Of a DNA stretch of 64,000 bases, positions 18,650 through 27,222 are shown piece after piece. The stretch is taken from contig DASYUH010000055.1 in the NCBI GenBank assembly GCA_036001465.1, positions 47,301-111,300 on the forward strand, written 5' to 3'. The notes under the pieces were generated by a model. The model worked only from the letters and a program-made list of their open reading frames with translations. It searched no databases and was not told the DNA's origin. Positions within the stretch are counted from its first letter, which is position 1; every line of letters starts with the position of its first letter. A program made the position numbers and the translations under genes. Source of the stretch: Candidatus Polarisedimenticolia bacterium (GTDB lineage: Bacteria > Acidobacteriota > Polarisedimenticolia > Gp22-AA2).

Positions 18650-20455
18650 TCATGTGTGGATGAGAGGTACTCCCACGCGCCGGGCGAGGGCCCGGAAGCG
18701 GGGATCGGAGCGCAGCGGGTCGAGGCGGGGATCGACGCTCAGGTAGATAAGCCAGGCGGCGCGCTCGGCGGCGGCGCGTTCGAGCCACGCGAGGGCCCGC
18801 GCGCGCTGTCGAAGCCCCGCGTGGACTACGGCGTAGTCGTAGGGCGAGACGTAGCGTGACCTGGCCATGGCGTCCAGCTGGCCGAGAACGGCGCGGGCCT
18901 CGCGCGACCGGCCGGCCGCCGCCAGGGCGTGGCCGAGTGCCGCCAGGGCCTCCGGGTTGTCGCGCGCCAGATTGGTCGCTTCCCGGAGCTCGGCGATCGC
19001 CTCGTCGAACCGGCCCAGCCGCTCCAGCGTGCGGCCGGCCTCGATGCGCGCGCGCAGGAAGCGCCCGTCCATCTCCAGGGTCCGCCGGTACTGCGCGAGC
19101 GCCTCCTCGTAGCGGCGGTCGAAATAGAGCAACTCCCCGACGTCCTTGTTGATGCTCAGAGAGATCGGATCGAGCGCCAGGGCCCGCGCCATGGCCGCGT
19201 GCGCGGTCTCGATCCGACCCGTGAAGGCGAGGTAGAACGCGTACCACTCATGCGCGACAGGGTAGTTGGGCGCGAGGTCGAGCGCCCGCTCGAAGGCCTT
19301 CGCGGCCCCGGCCCAGTCGAAGAGATGCATGGCGATGTGGGCGCGCGAGGCGTGCGCCTCGCCCAGGTCCGGGTTCAGCTCGAGCGCCCGGGAGACCGTG
19401 AGCGCGGCCCGCTCGAACGCCGCGCGCGGCGGCGTGGTCGCGATCCCGACGTCGCCGAGGAACGCGTAGGCGTCCGCCAGCCCGACGTACGCCTCCGCGC
19501 AGCCAGGATCCAGCCGCACCGCCTCCTTGAACTCCCTGATACTTCGATCGGTGTCCTTCGCGGTCCGCTTGTTCCAGAAGAACCGTCCCCGCAGGCAGGC
19601 CTTGTAGGCCTCGGGGTGGACCATTCCGGGCCCGCCCGGCGCGGCCTTCCCCTCAGGGGCCAGTCTCCGCAGGATCGGCCCGGCGATCGCGCGGGCGATG
19701 TCGGCCTGCAGCGCGAGCACGTCTCGCAGCGGCCGATCGTAGACGTCCGCCCACAGATGGGTCTGATCGGACGCGCGGATCAGCTGCGCGCTGACCCGGA
19801 CGCTCTCCCGGGTGGCGCGCACGCTCCCCTCGAGGAGGTACTGGACGCCCAGCTCGGAGGCAATTTCGGCGACGCTCCGCGTCACGCCCCTGTATCGCAT
19901 CGCCGAGGTCCGGGCGATCACGCCCATCCTGCGCGGGTCCAGGCGCCCCAGGCGGGTGATCATCTCCTCGGTCAGGCCGTCGCTGAAGTAGTCCTGCGCG
20001 GGATCGCCGCTCAGGTTCTCGAACGGGAGGACCACGAGCATGACGCGGTCGCGTGCCGCGCGCGGATCGGCGGGCCGGGCGGCGTCTCGCGGGAAAGCTG
20101 GCCGCGGCGCCGCGGCCTCCTCCTCGACCGTCGCGATGAACCGGTACCCGCGGCGGGGGAGCGTCTCGACGTAGCGGGGAGCCTCGGCGTCGTCGCCGAG
20201 CGCGGCGCGGATTTTCCGCACGCAGAAGTTGAGCGCCTGGTCGAACTCCACGAACGTGTCGCGGCCCCAGACCTGCTGCCGCAACTCCTCGCGCGTCACC
20301 AGATCGCCGGGTCGGCCGGCCAGGAGCGCCAGGATCCTCGCGGGCTGGGGAGGCAGGCGGACGGTCGTCCCGTCCCTGGTGAGCTCCGCCGTCCTGGGGT
20401 CGAGGGCGAACGGCCCGAACCGCAGCCTCCGCCTCGTCGCTGAATCGCGATTCAA
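18650..20455 (-). CDS. CadC-like winged-helix regulator with TolB-like and TPR domains
   Basis: This 601-residue protein has an N-terminal OmpR/PhoB-type winged helix (residues 10-108; VTREELRQQVWG, FCVRKIRAALGD, VETLPRRGYRF). A TolB/adenylate-cyclase-associated module follows (LPFENLSGDPAQDYFSDGLT, about 140-270), then a long TPR array (about 280-600). There is no obvious transmembrane helix. This architecture is common in Acidobacteriota. The start is a TTG behind AGGAG at 8 nt, because the nearby ATG is out of frame. It is divergent from the SBP56-like gene across a 166-bp gap and is the obvious candidate regulator for it. The ligand is unknown. Confidence 0.88.
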   Translation of the reverse strand: MNRDSATRRRLRFGPFALDPRTAELTRDGTTVRLPPQPARILALLAGRPGDLVTREELRQQVWGRDTFVEFDQALNFCVRKIRAALGDDAEAPRYVETLPRRGYRFIATVEEEAAAPRPAFPRDAARPADPRAARDRVMLVVLPFENLSGDPAQDYFSDGLTEEMITRLGRLDPRRMGVIARTSAMRYRGVTRSVAEIASELGVQYLLEGSVRATRESVRVSAQLIRASDQTHLWADVYDRPLRDVLALQADIARAIAGPILRRLAPEGKAAPGGPGMVHPEAYKACLRGRFFWNKRTAKDTDRSIREFKEAVRLDPGCAEAYVGLADAYAFLGDVGIATTPPRAAFERAALTVSRALELNPDLGEAHASRAHIAMHLFDWAGAAKAFERALDLAPNYPVAHEWYAFYLAFTGRIETAHAAMARALALDPISLSINKDVGELLYFDRRYEEALAQYRRTLEMDGRFLRARIEAGRTLERLGRFDEAIAELREATNLARDNPEALAALGHALAAAGRSREARAVLGQLDAMARSRYVSPYDYAVVHAGLRQRARALAWLERAAAERAAWLIYLSVDPRLDPLRSDPRFRALARRVGVPLIHT

Positions 20456-20621
20456 ATCATCTGCTCCTGAAATCGGCCGTTGGCGCGGATTATACTGCCG
20501 CGCCGCCGCTCATCGAAACCTCAGCGAACGCTCATCGTCCGCCCATTGGCGCGAACCCGTCCCGGGGCGTACACAGTAGGCGCACCGTGGGCAGGCCACG
20601 GAGCGTGGCAAAGGAGGCGTC

Positions 20622-21872
20622 ATGCGTCAGACACGAGCGTTCTTCGTCGCCGTTTCCGTTCTCGTGACCGTCGTCCTGTCGGGTGTGGCCGTCTGGTCGG
20701 GCTCCGGAGCTGGCCGCGGGCAAGACAGGAACAGATACCTCTACATCTGGGCCGGAGACCAGGCGCGCGCCACCGCGGACTTCCTGGCGGTCGTGGATTT
20801 CGACGAGCGCTCGCCGGGCTACGGCACGCTGCTCCGGACGGTGCCGCTGCCAGGACCGGACAGCGCCGGCAACGAGCCGCACCACGTCGGCCTGTCGAGC
20901 GACGGCAGGGTCCTTGCCGCCGGCGGCCTCCTCAGTGTCCTCAAGGGACAGAAGGAGGTCTTCTTCTTCGACCTCTCGGACCCGGCCTCGCCGAAGTTCC
21001 TGGAGGCGGCCGATCCGCCTCTCTCAGCGATCACCGACGAGTTCTACCCGCTGCCCGGGGGAGGGTTCCTCGTGACCATGATGGGGGGCGCCGACGGCGG
21101 CCACCCGGGACGCGTCGCCGAGTTCGACAGGCACCTGAAACTGATCGCCGAGCACCCGGCCCAGCCGCCCGATGACGGGTTCAATCCGCACGGCATCTCG
21201 GTGCGCCCCGAAGCCAATCTCATGGTCACGAGCGATTTCATCTGTCCCTCGACGACCTTGCACGCGGTTCCCGGGGACCCCGTCCTCCGGGGTGGCGTGC
21301 GGGTGTGGGACTTCCGGGCGCGACGGATCGTCCGATCGATCCCGATCCCTGGGGCCGGCGGCACCATCGACGTGCGGCTCATCCCGCGCGACCGGCGGAT
21401 GCGCGCCTACACCGCGGGCATGGCGGGCGACACGCTCTACCTCGTCGAGACCGCCGCCGGAACGGCGAAGCCCGTCTTCGATTTCTCCTCCATCGCCCCG
21501 GGCGGCTGGCCGCAACTGATGCGGATGACCGCCGACGGCCGACGGCTCTTCATCTCGATGCATCTGGCCGGGAAGGTCGTGATGTTCGATACCACCGACC
21601 CGGAGGTTCCGAAGGTGCTGAAGGTCCTCGATCTCGGGCCGGGCTCGGGACCCCACTACATCGCCCTCACGGGCGACGAGGGCCGCCTGGTGATCACCGA
21701 CTATTTCCTGAACGAGGACGGTGCCGGGAAGGTGCACGCGGAGGGCGACCACAAGGTCCACGTGGCGCGGGTCCTCGACAGGGACCTCGTGCTCGACGAT
21801 CGGTTCCTTCTCGACATGAACTCCGTGTCGCCCGCCGGCCCGGCGCGCCCTCACGGCGTCGCGTTCCGCTGA
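20622..21872 (+). CDS. SBP56/methanethiol oxidase-like secreted propeller
   Basis: This 416-residue protein has a signal peptide or anchor (residues 5-27) and a beta-propeller body. The motifs EPHHVGLSSDG, NPHGISVRPE, GSGPHYIALTGDE and the closing ARPHGVAFR match the selenium-binding protein/methanethiol oxidase family. The conserved His residues that bind metal in that family are retained. An AAAGGAGG box precedes the ATG. The export signal is worth noting, because many family members are cytosolic. Methanethiol oxidation is possible but not proven. Confidence 0.75.
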   Translation: MRQTRAFFVAVSVLVTVVLSGVAVWSGSGAGRGQDRNRYLYIWAGDQARATADFLAVVDFDERSPGYGTLLRTVPLPGPDSAGNEPHHVGLSSDGRVLAAGGLLSVLKGQKEVFFFDLSDPASPKFLEAADPPLSAITDEFYPLPGGGFLVTMMGGADGGHPGRVAEFDRHLKLIAEHPAQPPDDGFNPHGISVRPEANLMVTSDFICPSTTLHAVPGDPVLRGGVRVWDFRARRIVRSIPIPGAGGTIDVRLIPRDRRMRAYTAGMAGDTLYLVETAAGTAKPVFDFSSIAPGGWPQLMRMTADGRRLFISMHLAGKVVMFDTTDPEVPKVLKVLDLGPGSGPHYIALTGDEGRLVITDYFLNEDGAGKVHAEGDHKVHVARVLDRDLVLDDRFLLDMNSVSPAGPARPHGVAFR

Positions 21873-22092
21873 TGTTCGCACAGGGCGGTTTCGTAGAAGT
21901 GGTACAGGTACATCGGGCCGGCAAGGCAAGTCACGTCTCCAGCTACGGGCGCGAAGTCGCCGGCCTCTCCATGAGGCCCGACTGGAGAAGAGGCCACCAC
22001 GGACGCCTAAGCCGAGTCCGAGCAACTCGTCGGGGTCCAGACTATGGTGTTCGGCGTTCCCGTCGTCGCGCAGCGGTTCCTGGCTTGGGGAG

Positions 22093-22150
22093 GGTGCCAG
22101 AGGTGGGAGTCGAACCCACATGACCCGGAGGGTCAAGGGATTTTAAGGTC
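22093..22150 (-). tRNA. tRNA-Leu(UAA) 3' half, truncated
   Basis: On the minus strand the sequence CTTAAAATCCCTTG, a long variable arm, the T-arm GTGGGTTCGACTCCCAC and the acceptor CTCTGGCACC are those of tRNA-Leu(UAA) from the anticodon loop to the end. The 5' half is absent: the sequence before the loop does not pair with the remaining 3' anticodon strand. The break at the anticodon loop is the usual crossover point of tRNA-targeting integrases, so I read it as an attachment-site scar. It is not a functional tRNA. Confidence 0.75.
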
Positions 22151-22204
22151 ACGGGAAAAAGGCAGCGAACACAGGACTTGGCTGATTCGTTGCCTTTTCC
22201 CGTG
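22150..22204. repeat. Long hairpin abutting the tRNA fragment
   Basis: CACGGGAAAAAGGCAGCGAA and TTCGTTGCCTTTTCCCGTG are complementary apart from a bulge, around a loop of about 16 nt. It starts exactly where the tRNA homology ends and could be an arm-binding site or a terminator. Confidence 0.6.
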
Positions 22205-22567
22205 TCCGAGGAGTCCGAGGAGCGTCGTAGAGACCGAGGATTATGGACACCCGGATGGACATCTGAGTCGGCTCTCGATGACGGCTGAAGGCCGAGTTGG
22301 TTCGCCGGAATCGCAGTGGCATGTTCCGCTCCCCGGTAGCCGGATAATATCGAGGCAGTCAAGCACCCCGGCCGTGGACCGCGACTCGGCGCAGGAACAG
22401 CTCGAAGGTGTCGGTCGTGACGATCGGCGGGTCGCGGCAAGCGCCGCACGGACCGATCCCCTCACGCCCGACTCCACCAGAGGAGCGACAGCCGCGCCAC
22501 CCCAACCACGGCGCCGGCCGAGAGCACGGCGCCGTGGTTCACGAAGTTCTCGGGCTACCGATCTGGC

Positions 22568-23341
22568 TCAGGGCTTGCCGTACTCGTCGTGGCGGCGCCA
22601 CCAGATGCCCGTCTCGTTCCGCCCCTTGGGTGCGCGGTCGAGCCACTGGTACATGCCCCAGAGGCCGTCCACTCCGCGCGCATAGGTGGAATAGGCGTGG
22701 TAGACAACACCGTCCTCCAGCGCGAACGCGCTCATGCCCGGCCGCTCGCGCGTGTAGGTGGCCTGGTCGGTTCCGGTCATCGCCGCGATCTCGGCGACGG
22801 GCCCCTCGCCGCCGGTCTCCTGCGGACGCCACTGCCACGCCTCCTCGCGCCGGTAGTTGTACTCGATGCCCTCCTTGCTCTGCTGCTCCTGGGTGAACCC
22901 GACGCTGAAGTCGAAGTTGAAGTCGCTGCCGAACGAGGACGCCCAGGGAAACGTCCACCCCATCCGCCGCTTGTACGTCTGCAGATTCGCGAGCGGCGCC
23001 CGCGACACCGCCGTCAGCATGACGTCGTGGTTGGCCAGGTGGACGGCGAAACCGTCGAACCCGTCCGCGATCGTGGAGCAGGACGGACACCCCGCCTTGT
23101 AGTCGGGCCCGAACATGAAGTGGTAGACGAGGAGCTGCGAGCGCCCTCTGAAGAGGTCTCTGAGCGTGGCGCTCCCCTCGTCGGTCTTGAATCGGTACTC
23201 CTTGTCGATCCGGACCCACGGCAGCTCTTGCCGTCGCCGTGCCAGCTCGTCACTGCGCCGCGTCAGCTCCTTCTCCGCCCCGAGCAGATCGAGGCGGGCC
23301 GCGAGCCACTCTTCACGTGTTCCGGTCTTGTGCATGGTCAT
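22568..23341 (-). CDS. DUF899 thioredoxin-fold protein
   Basis: This 257-residue protein matches the DUF899 family: a helical N-terminus (EEWLAARLDLLGAEKELTR), then RDLFRGRSQLLVYHFMFGP and a Cys pair in AGCPSCS. The C-terminal signature is HAYSTYARGVDGLWGMYQWLD. The family has an AhpC/thioredoxin-like fold. The enzymatic role is uncharacterised. AAGGAGAG precedes the start. It is the last gene of a minus-strand run with YCII, sigma factor and a small Cys-motif protein. Confidence 0.88.
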   Translation of the reverse strand: MTMHKTGTREEWLAARLDLLGAEKELTRRSDELARRRQELPWVRIDKEYRFKTDEGSATLRDLFRGRSQLLVYHFMFGPDYKAGCPSCSTIADGFDGFAVHLANHDVMLTAVSRAPLANLQTYKRRMGWTFPWASSFGSDFNFDFSVGFTQEQQSKEGIEYNYRREEAWQWRPQETGGEGPVAEIAAMTGTDQATYTRERPGMSAFALEDGVVYHAYSTYARGVDGLWGMYQWLDRAPKGRNETGIWWRRHDEYGKP

Positions 23342-23435
23342 CGATCTTCTCTCCTTTATGTGACTGCACCAGAGACATCACTCAATGTCGGCCGCGCTCC
23401 GTTGGCGCGAAAGCCGCGAACTGGCGCTCGACCTC

Positions 23436-23573
23436 CTATCCGTTTGCGTGCTGGTGACTGGCGGCGGTAGCGGCCTTGGTCCGCACCTTCGTCACGAACA
23501 GGGTCATCAGGCCGCCCGCCGAGCCCGCCCCGGCGGCGATCAGCGTCACGGTGGTCAGACAGGCTGGACACAT
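23436..23573 (-). CDS. Small MCPACL-type Cys-motif membrane protein
   Basis: This 45-residue protein starts MCPACL, has one hydrophobic segment (TTVTLIAAGAGSAGGLMTLFV) and ends in a basic tail with His residues. GAGGAGG sits just before the ATG. Short proteins with an N-terminal CPAC motif and one helix recur beside DUF899 and YCII genes in related genomes, from memory. The motif could bind metal or act in thiol exchange. Confidence 0.65.
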   Translation of the reverse strand: MCPACLTTVTLIAAGAGSAGGLMTLFVTKVRTKAATAASHQHANG

Positions 23574-23680
23574 GGGCTCCTCCTCGGGCCGGGAGTTCTC
23601 GTTCTGTTCCGGCCTCTGCCCCCATGACGTGCGGGCGGGACTGATTTCGACAGAGTGGACGGCGGAGCAACCGGGAGATG

Positions 23681-24904
23681 TCAGGGTTGGTCGCGGCGGG
23701 CGAGCAGGAACTTCCGGACGGCTTCGTCCTCGGTCAGGCCGATGGCCCGGTCGAAGGCCCGGGCGGCCGGGGCCAGGCGGCCCAGGCGCTGGAGGAGATG
23801 TGCGCGCACGGCCCAGTAGGGTTGATAGGCGACGACGGCGTGTCCCTCGAGCGTGTCGAGCATCGACAGGCCGGCCTCGGCTCCCAGCGTTTCCGCCACG
23901 GCCGCGGCCTGCCCGACGCGGACCCCGAGGGTCGGGGCCAGGCGGACGAGCTGCTCGTAGAACGTCACGATCGCGCTCCAGTCGGTCCGGCCGCTCCGCG
24001 CCCGATCGCAGTGGACGGATTGGATGGCCGCCTCGAGCTGGAATCGACCGATCCGGCCCATCCCCGCCGCGGACGCCAGCTCCGATTCCGCCTCCCCGAT
24101 CGTCGCGATCGACCAGCTTGCGGGATCCTGCTCGGAGAGAGGAACGTAAGCACCGCCCGGCGTGCGTCGGGCGTTTTGCCTGGCGTCGCAGAAGAGCATG
24201 AGGGCGAAGAGCCCCCGGGCCTCCGGCTCCTTGGGCATCCGCTGCCGCAGCACGCGGGCGAGCCAGACCGCCTCGTTCACCAGATCCCGTCCGCGAGGAT
24301 CGGCGCCGACGGCTTCGTCCCACCCAAGACCGTAGGCGGCATAGACGGCTTCGAGCACCGCGGTAAGTCGCGCCGGCCAGTCGCGCTCCAGGGGAATCTC
24401 GAAGGGAATCCCCGCCTCGCGGATCTTTTTCTTGGCACGCGATAATCGCTGCCCCATGGCGGGCGGCTGTACGAGAAAGGCCTGAGCGATCCGCGCCGCG
24501 TCCAGTCCGAGCACGGTCTGCAGCATGAGCGGTGTATGCAGGGCATGGTCGATCGCGGGATGCGCGCAGACGAAGAAGAGCTTCAGCCGCTCGTCGGGCC
24601 ACTCGTCGGCCGAGCCGGTCCCGCCCGAACCTTTGAGGAGGAGTTCGAGCGCCTCGGCATGTTCCTCCCGGACGCGCGCATGCCGGGCGTGGTCGACCAG
24701 CCGGTTGCGGGCAGAAGTGAGCAGCCAGGCCTCGGGGCTTTTCGGTACGCCGTCCCGCGGCCACGTGTTCAGCGCCGATAGGAGGGCATCCCCGAGGGCG
24801 TCCTCCGCACCGGCCACGTCCCGCGTGCGGGAGGAGAGATAGGCGAGCAGGCGGCCGTACGAGGAGCGAGCCACTTCCTCGATGGTCCGCCGCGCCTCCT
24901 GCAT
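23681..24904 (-). CDS. RNA polymerase sigma factor, ECF with DUF6596 extension
   Basis: This 407-residue protein has sigma-70 region 2 (YGRLLAYLSSRTRDVAGAEDAL and SPEAWLLTSARNRLVDHARH) and region 4 (RIAQAFLVQPPAMGQRLSRAKKKI). The long C-terminal half typical of the ECF41/SigJ-like DUF6596 group continues with AAYGLGWDEAVG, EARGLFALMLFCDARQNAR and a TPR-like end. The start at ATG 24,904 lies 5 bp after the YCII stop. Members of this group are usually paired with a YCII/DGPF protein, as here. The target promoters are unknown. Confidence 0.92.
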   Translation of the reverse strand: MQEARRTIEEVARSSYGRLLAYLSSRTRDVAGAEDALGDALLSALNTWPRDGVPKSPEAWLLTSARNRLVDHARHARVREEHAEALELLLKGSGGTGSADEWPDERLKLFFVCAHPAIDHALHTPLMLQTVLGLDAARIAQAFLVQPPAMGQRLSRAKKKIREAGIPFEIPLERDWPARLTAVLEAVYAAYGLGWDEAVGADPRGRDLVNEAVWLARVLRQRMPKEPEARGLFALMLFCDARQNARRTPGGAYVPLSEQDPASWSIATIGEAESELASAAGMGRIGRFQLEAAIQSVHCDRARSGRTDWSAIVTFYEQLVRLAPTLGVRVGQAAAVAETLGAEAGLSMLDTLEGHAVVAYQPYWAVRAHLLQRLGRLAPAARAFDRAIGLTEDEAVRKFLLARRDQP

Positions 24905-24909
24905 CGAAA

Positions 24910-25281
24910 TCAGGGCTTCACGACGTATTCGAGGTAGGCGACGTCTATCGGCCGGACCTCGAGAGCGCCAGTCGCGGCGGCGGGACAGCGCGCCGCCCAG
25001 TCCAACGCCGCGTCGAGGGAGGGCAATTCCAGGATCATGAACCCTCCCAGTTGTTCCTTCGCCTCGGCGATGGGACCGTCCTGGACCTGCCGCTTGCCGT
25101 TTCTCAGGCGAACCGTCGTGGCGATGCCGGCTTCGCGGAGCGGCGCGCCGTCCACGTAGACTCCTGCCTCGATCAGCGCCTTGTGGTAGCTCTTCCACGC
25201 CGCTACGTACGGCTCGCCCGCGGTGTGGTTGCGGGCCTCCACGTTGGCGGGCGTCTCGTAGACCAGCATCACGTATTTCAT
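24910..25281 (-). CDS. YCII/DGPF-domain protein
   Basis: This 123-residue protein starts MKYVMLVYET behind AGGAGG at 7 nt. The YCII signature is clear: VQDGPIAEAKEQLGGF, then LDAALDWAARCPAA and VRPIDV. It lies immediately before the sigma factor gene, the standard pairing. The family fold resembles dimeric alpha-beta barrels, and its role in sigma control is not established. Confidence 0.9.
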   Translation of the reverse strand: MKYVMLVYETPANVEARNHTAGEPYVAAWKSYHKALIEAGVYVDGAPLREAGIATTVRLRNGKRQVQDGPIAEAKEQLGGFMILELPSLDAALDWAARCPAAATGALEVRPIDVAYLEYVVKP

Positions 25282-25462
25282 CTTCGACCTCCTAAGCGGG
25301 CCTTCCGGTGGCACACATTTCATCCCCACTCAAATGAATGACGGCCGACCCGTCGCGATTTCGACAGGTGACTAGGATACCCCGAGCCCGGGATGCGGCA
25401 CCTCTGCCCCGCTACGGTCTGGAGGCCAGCTGCCTAAGTTTTCCTGAGTGGCTGGAACCGTT

Positions 25463-25540
25463 GGTGCCGGGGGCCCGAGACGCACTATTACAGATACTCA
25501 AGTCCGAGAGGTCGGACTGTTTCGGCTTTCCGGCGGTCTT
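25463..25540. repeat. Dispersed GGTGCCGGGGGCCCG repeat, copy B
   Basis: The core is GGTGCCGGGGGCCCGAGACG plus CACTATTACAGA; the similarity to copies A and C then fades. The remainder of 25,282-25,561 holds no supported gene. Confidence 0.65.
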
Positions 25541-25561
25541 TGCGGGGTCAGCGTCGACGGA

Positions 25562-26170
25562 TCACTGGGACGTGCCTCCCGGTCGCATCCGGACCTGTCC
25601 GCGGCCGTCCACGACGTCGAATGTGAAGCGGAGGTCGAGGTAGGACCGGACGGGCGTATCCTGCGTCACCACGTCGACATCGGGCCTGCCGTCATGGTTG
25701 ATGTCCTCGCCGCCCACGAAGGATCGGATGATTGCGGGCTTATAGCTCCAGCCCCGCAGGGCTTCCTCGACCGCGGCCCTGAATACCAGAGCAGTCGATC
25801 CGGCCTCATACGGGGCTACCGGACTATCGAGGACGCCGAGCACATTCCCCTGCTCGCCGATGACGATCCGGATCACGACGACGACCGGATGCATGCCATC
25901 CGCCAAAGCGACCGCCGGAAATGCAGGAAGGGGCGTCTCGAGCGGAACGGGCGCCAGAAAGAGCTGCCTTCCTCCAGCGAGCGGCGGAGTCTTCGCGGCG
26001 GGGTCCGGCAGAGTCTCGACCTCAACCCTGCCCGCGACGCCCGGGTCGACGGCCAAGTCGGGCGGGCGATTCCTCGCGGCGCAGCCGAGGCCGTGGACCA
26101 GCAGGGCCATCATAAGAAGAGCCGACCGACTGGAGGTGCGGCCGGACTCCTTTATCCGCGTCGTTTTCAT
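25562..26170 (-). CDS. TonB C-terminal-like envelope protein
   Basis: The 202-residue protein begins with a hydrophobic segment ending near a Cys (LLMMALLVHGLGCAARN), so it is probably an exported lipoprotein, though the lipobox is imperfect. The C-terminal half has a TonB-like pattern (VVVVIRIVIGEQGNVLGV, then AALRGWSYKPA-like EEALRGWSYKPA and a final FTFDVV). It may act in envelope energy transduction or simply be a stand-alone TonB-fold protein. No transport partner is adjacent. Confidence 0.65.
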   Translation of the reverse strand: MKTTRIKESGRTSSRSALLMMALLVHGLGCAARNRPPDLAVDPGVAGRVEVETLPDPAAKTPPLAGGRQLFLAPVPLETPLPAFPAVALADGMHPVVVVIRIVIGEQGNVLGVLDSPVAPYEAGSTALVFRAAVEEALRGWSYKPAIIRSFVGGEDINHDGRPDVDVVTQDTPVRSYLDLRFTFDVVDGRGQVRMRPGGTSQ

Positions 26171-26228
26171 GACAAAACGGGCACAATAGCTCAACGCATA
26201 GTCGAACCAAGGTGTATCTTACGCCCGA

Positions 26229-26501
26229 CAAGGCCTGTTCCGTCAAGGTGCCTCCGGCTGTCAGCGCTGGTTCGAGGCGGGCGCGCCGCTGCCGCTCATC
26301 CTGCGAGCCGCGACACTCGACAACGCCGTGGCCTTCGGCCTGGCCGGGCAGATTGGGTCGATCGAGCCCGGCAAGCGGGCCGACCTCCTGCTCCTCGACG
26401 CCGATCCCCTCGCGACCATCGCGGCGTACGACGCCATCGAGACGGTGTTCGTGGACGGCGAGCCGATCGCGCGGGGAGCTCTCATGGACGGGCAACCTTG
26501 A
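26229..26501 (+). pseudogene. Amidohydrolase C-terminal fragment
   Basis: The frame QRWFEAGAPLPLILRAATLD continues NAVAFGLAGQIGSIEPGKRA, DLLLLDADPL and ETVFVDGEPIARG. This is the unmistakable C-terminal part of imidazolonepropionase-like amidohydrolases (metal-dependent hydrolases, TIM barrel). The metal-binding barrel is missing, so it is a decayed end. A normal TGA stop is kept. Confidence 0.85.
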
Positions 26502-26573
26502 AGCCGTCCCCGATGGGGCCCTTGACCGAGCGCTTGCCCTACGCTATTGTCGGAGCAAAGGAGGAAAAGCATC

Positions 26574-26828
26574 ATGACGAAGAGAATGCTCGCCGTGCTG
26601 CCCCTGCTTTGCGTGCTGATGGTTGGGATGGGCGGGAGTGGAACCGCACCGATGTCGGCCGCGCCGATGACCCCGTCGGTGTCGTCGCCGACCACGCAGG
26701 CGATGAGCGAACCGCCGGTGCAGGATCCGGGATTCGGTGCCTGCCGCTGGTATTGCGGATCGAGGTCGTACGCGACCCAGGCCCAGTGCCAGGCGAACTG
26801 CAGTTCCGAGTGCGATCAGATCTGCTGA
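26574..26828 (+). CDS. Small secreted six-cysteine peptide
   Basis: This 84-residue protein is preceded by AAGGAGG (7 nt). A signal peptide covers about residues 1-30, a low-complexity Ser/Pro/Met linker follows, and the last 28 residues carry six Cys in the pattern C-x3-C-x10-C-x3-C-x3-C-x3-C. The layout is that of a disulphide-stabilised mini-protein. No family is recognised and no processing enzyme lies nearby. Start and signal are clear; the function is unknown. Confidence 0.7.
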   Translation: MTKRMLAVLPLLCVLMVGMGGSGTAPMSAAPMTPSVSSPTTQAMSEPPVQDPGFGACRWYCGSRSYATQAQCQANCSSECDQIC

Positions 26829-27049
26829 GCCGGGTTCGAGTGAGAAGGGCAGCCTTTCCGGGCTGGCCCCAGGGAATGAGGCTCGCGGGATCGCCGGGCG
26901 ATCCCGCGAACCTCCGCTTGGCCTTTCGAAGCTGAAAATTGAAAGCGTGCGGCGGCCGGGCGGGCTGAGGCCCAGGCGAGTGACTTCGTCATCCGCGTCC
27001 CCGCCCGGACCCGGAACGTTCTACGAGCTGCCGGTAACGTCTTTAATGG

Positions 27050-27080
27050 TGGTGCCGGGGGTCCGAGTCGAACTGATATG
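27050..27080. repeat. Dispersed GGTGCCGGGGG repeat, divergent copy D
   Basis: GGTGCCGGGGGTCCGAGTCG matches the core of copies A-C, but the sequence then departs (AACTGATATGG). Reversed, it resembles a decayed tRNA 3' end (TTCGACT then CCCCGGCACC). The remaining gap 26,829-27,222 holds nothing I can support. Confidence 0.4.
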
Positions 27081-27222
27081 GAACGACCTCCCGTCAAGAC
27101 GACGGGCTGAGAGCTTCACGGTGATGAACCTCCTCTGCCGGAACGCCGGGAGGCGCAGGCGGCGGACAAGGCAGGGCGCTTCGACGACGAGTCACTCTGA
27201 TATTCGCGGATTACGCCAGTCG

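Noticed and set aside
18929..20443. 504-codon plus-strand frame opposite the CadC-like regulator
   Set aside because: Shadow frame; the minus strand encodes a clear winged helix and TPR array.
21024..22136. 370-codon minus-strand frame opposite the SBP56-like gene and beyond
   Set aside because: Shadow frame that runs into the tRNA fragment; no recognisable protein.
22093..22204. Functional tRNA-Leu gene
   Set aside because: The 5' half (acceptor, D-arm and the 5' anticodon strand) is absent, so no cloverleaf can form.
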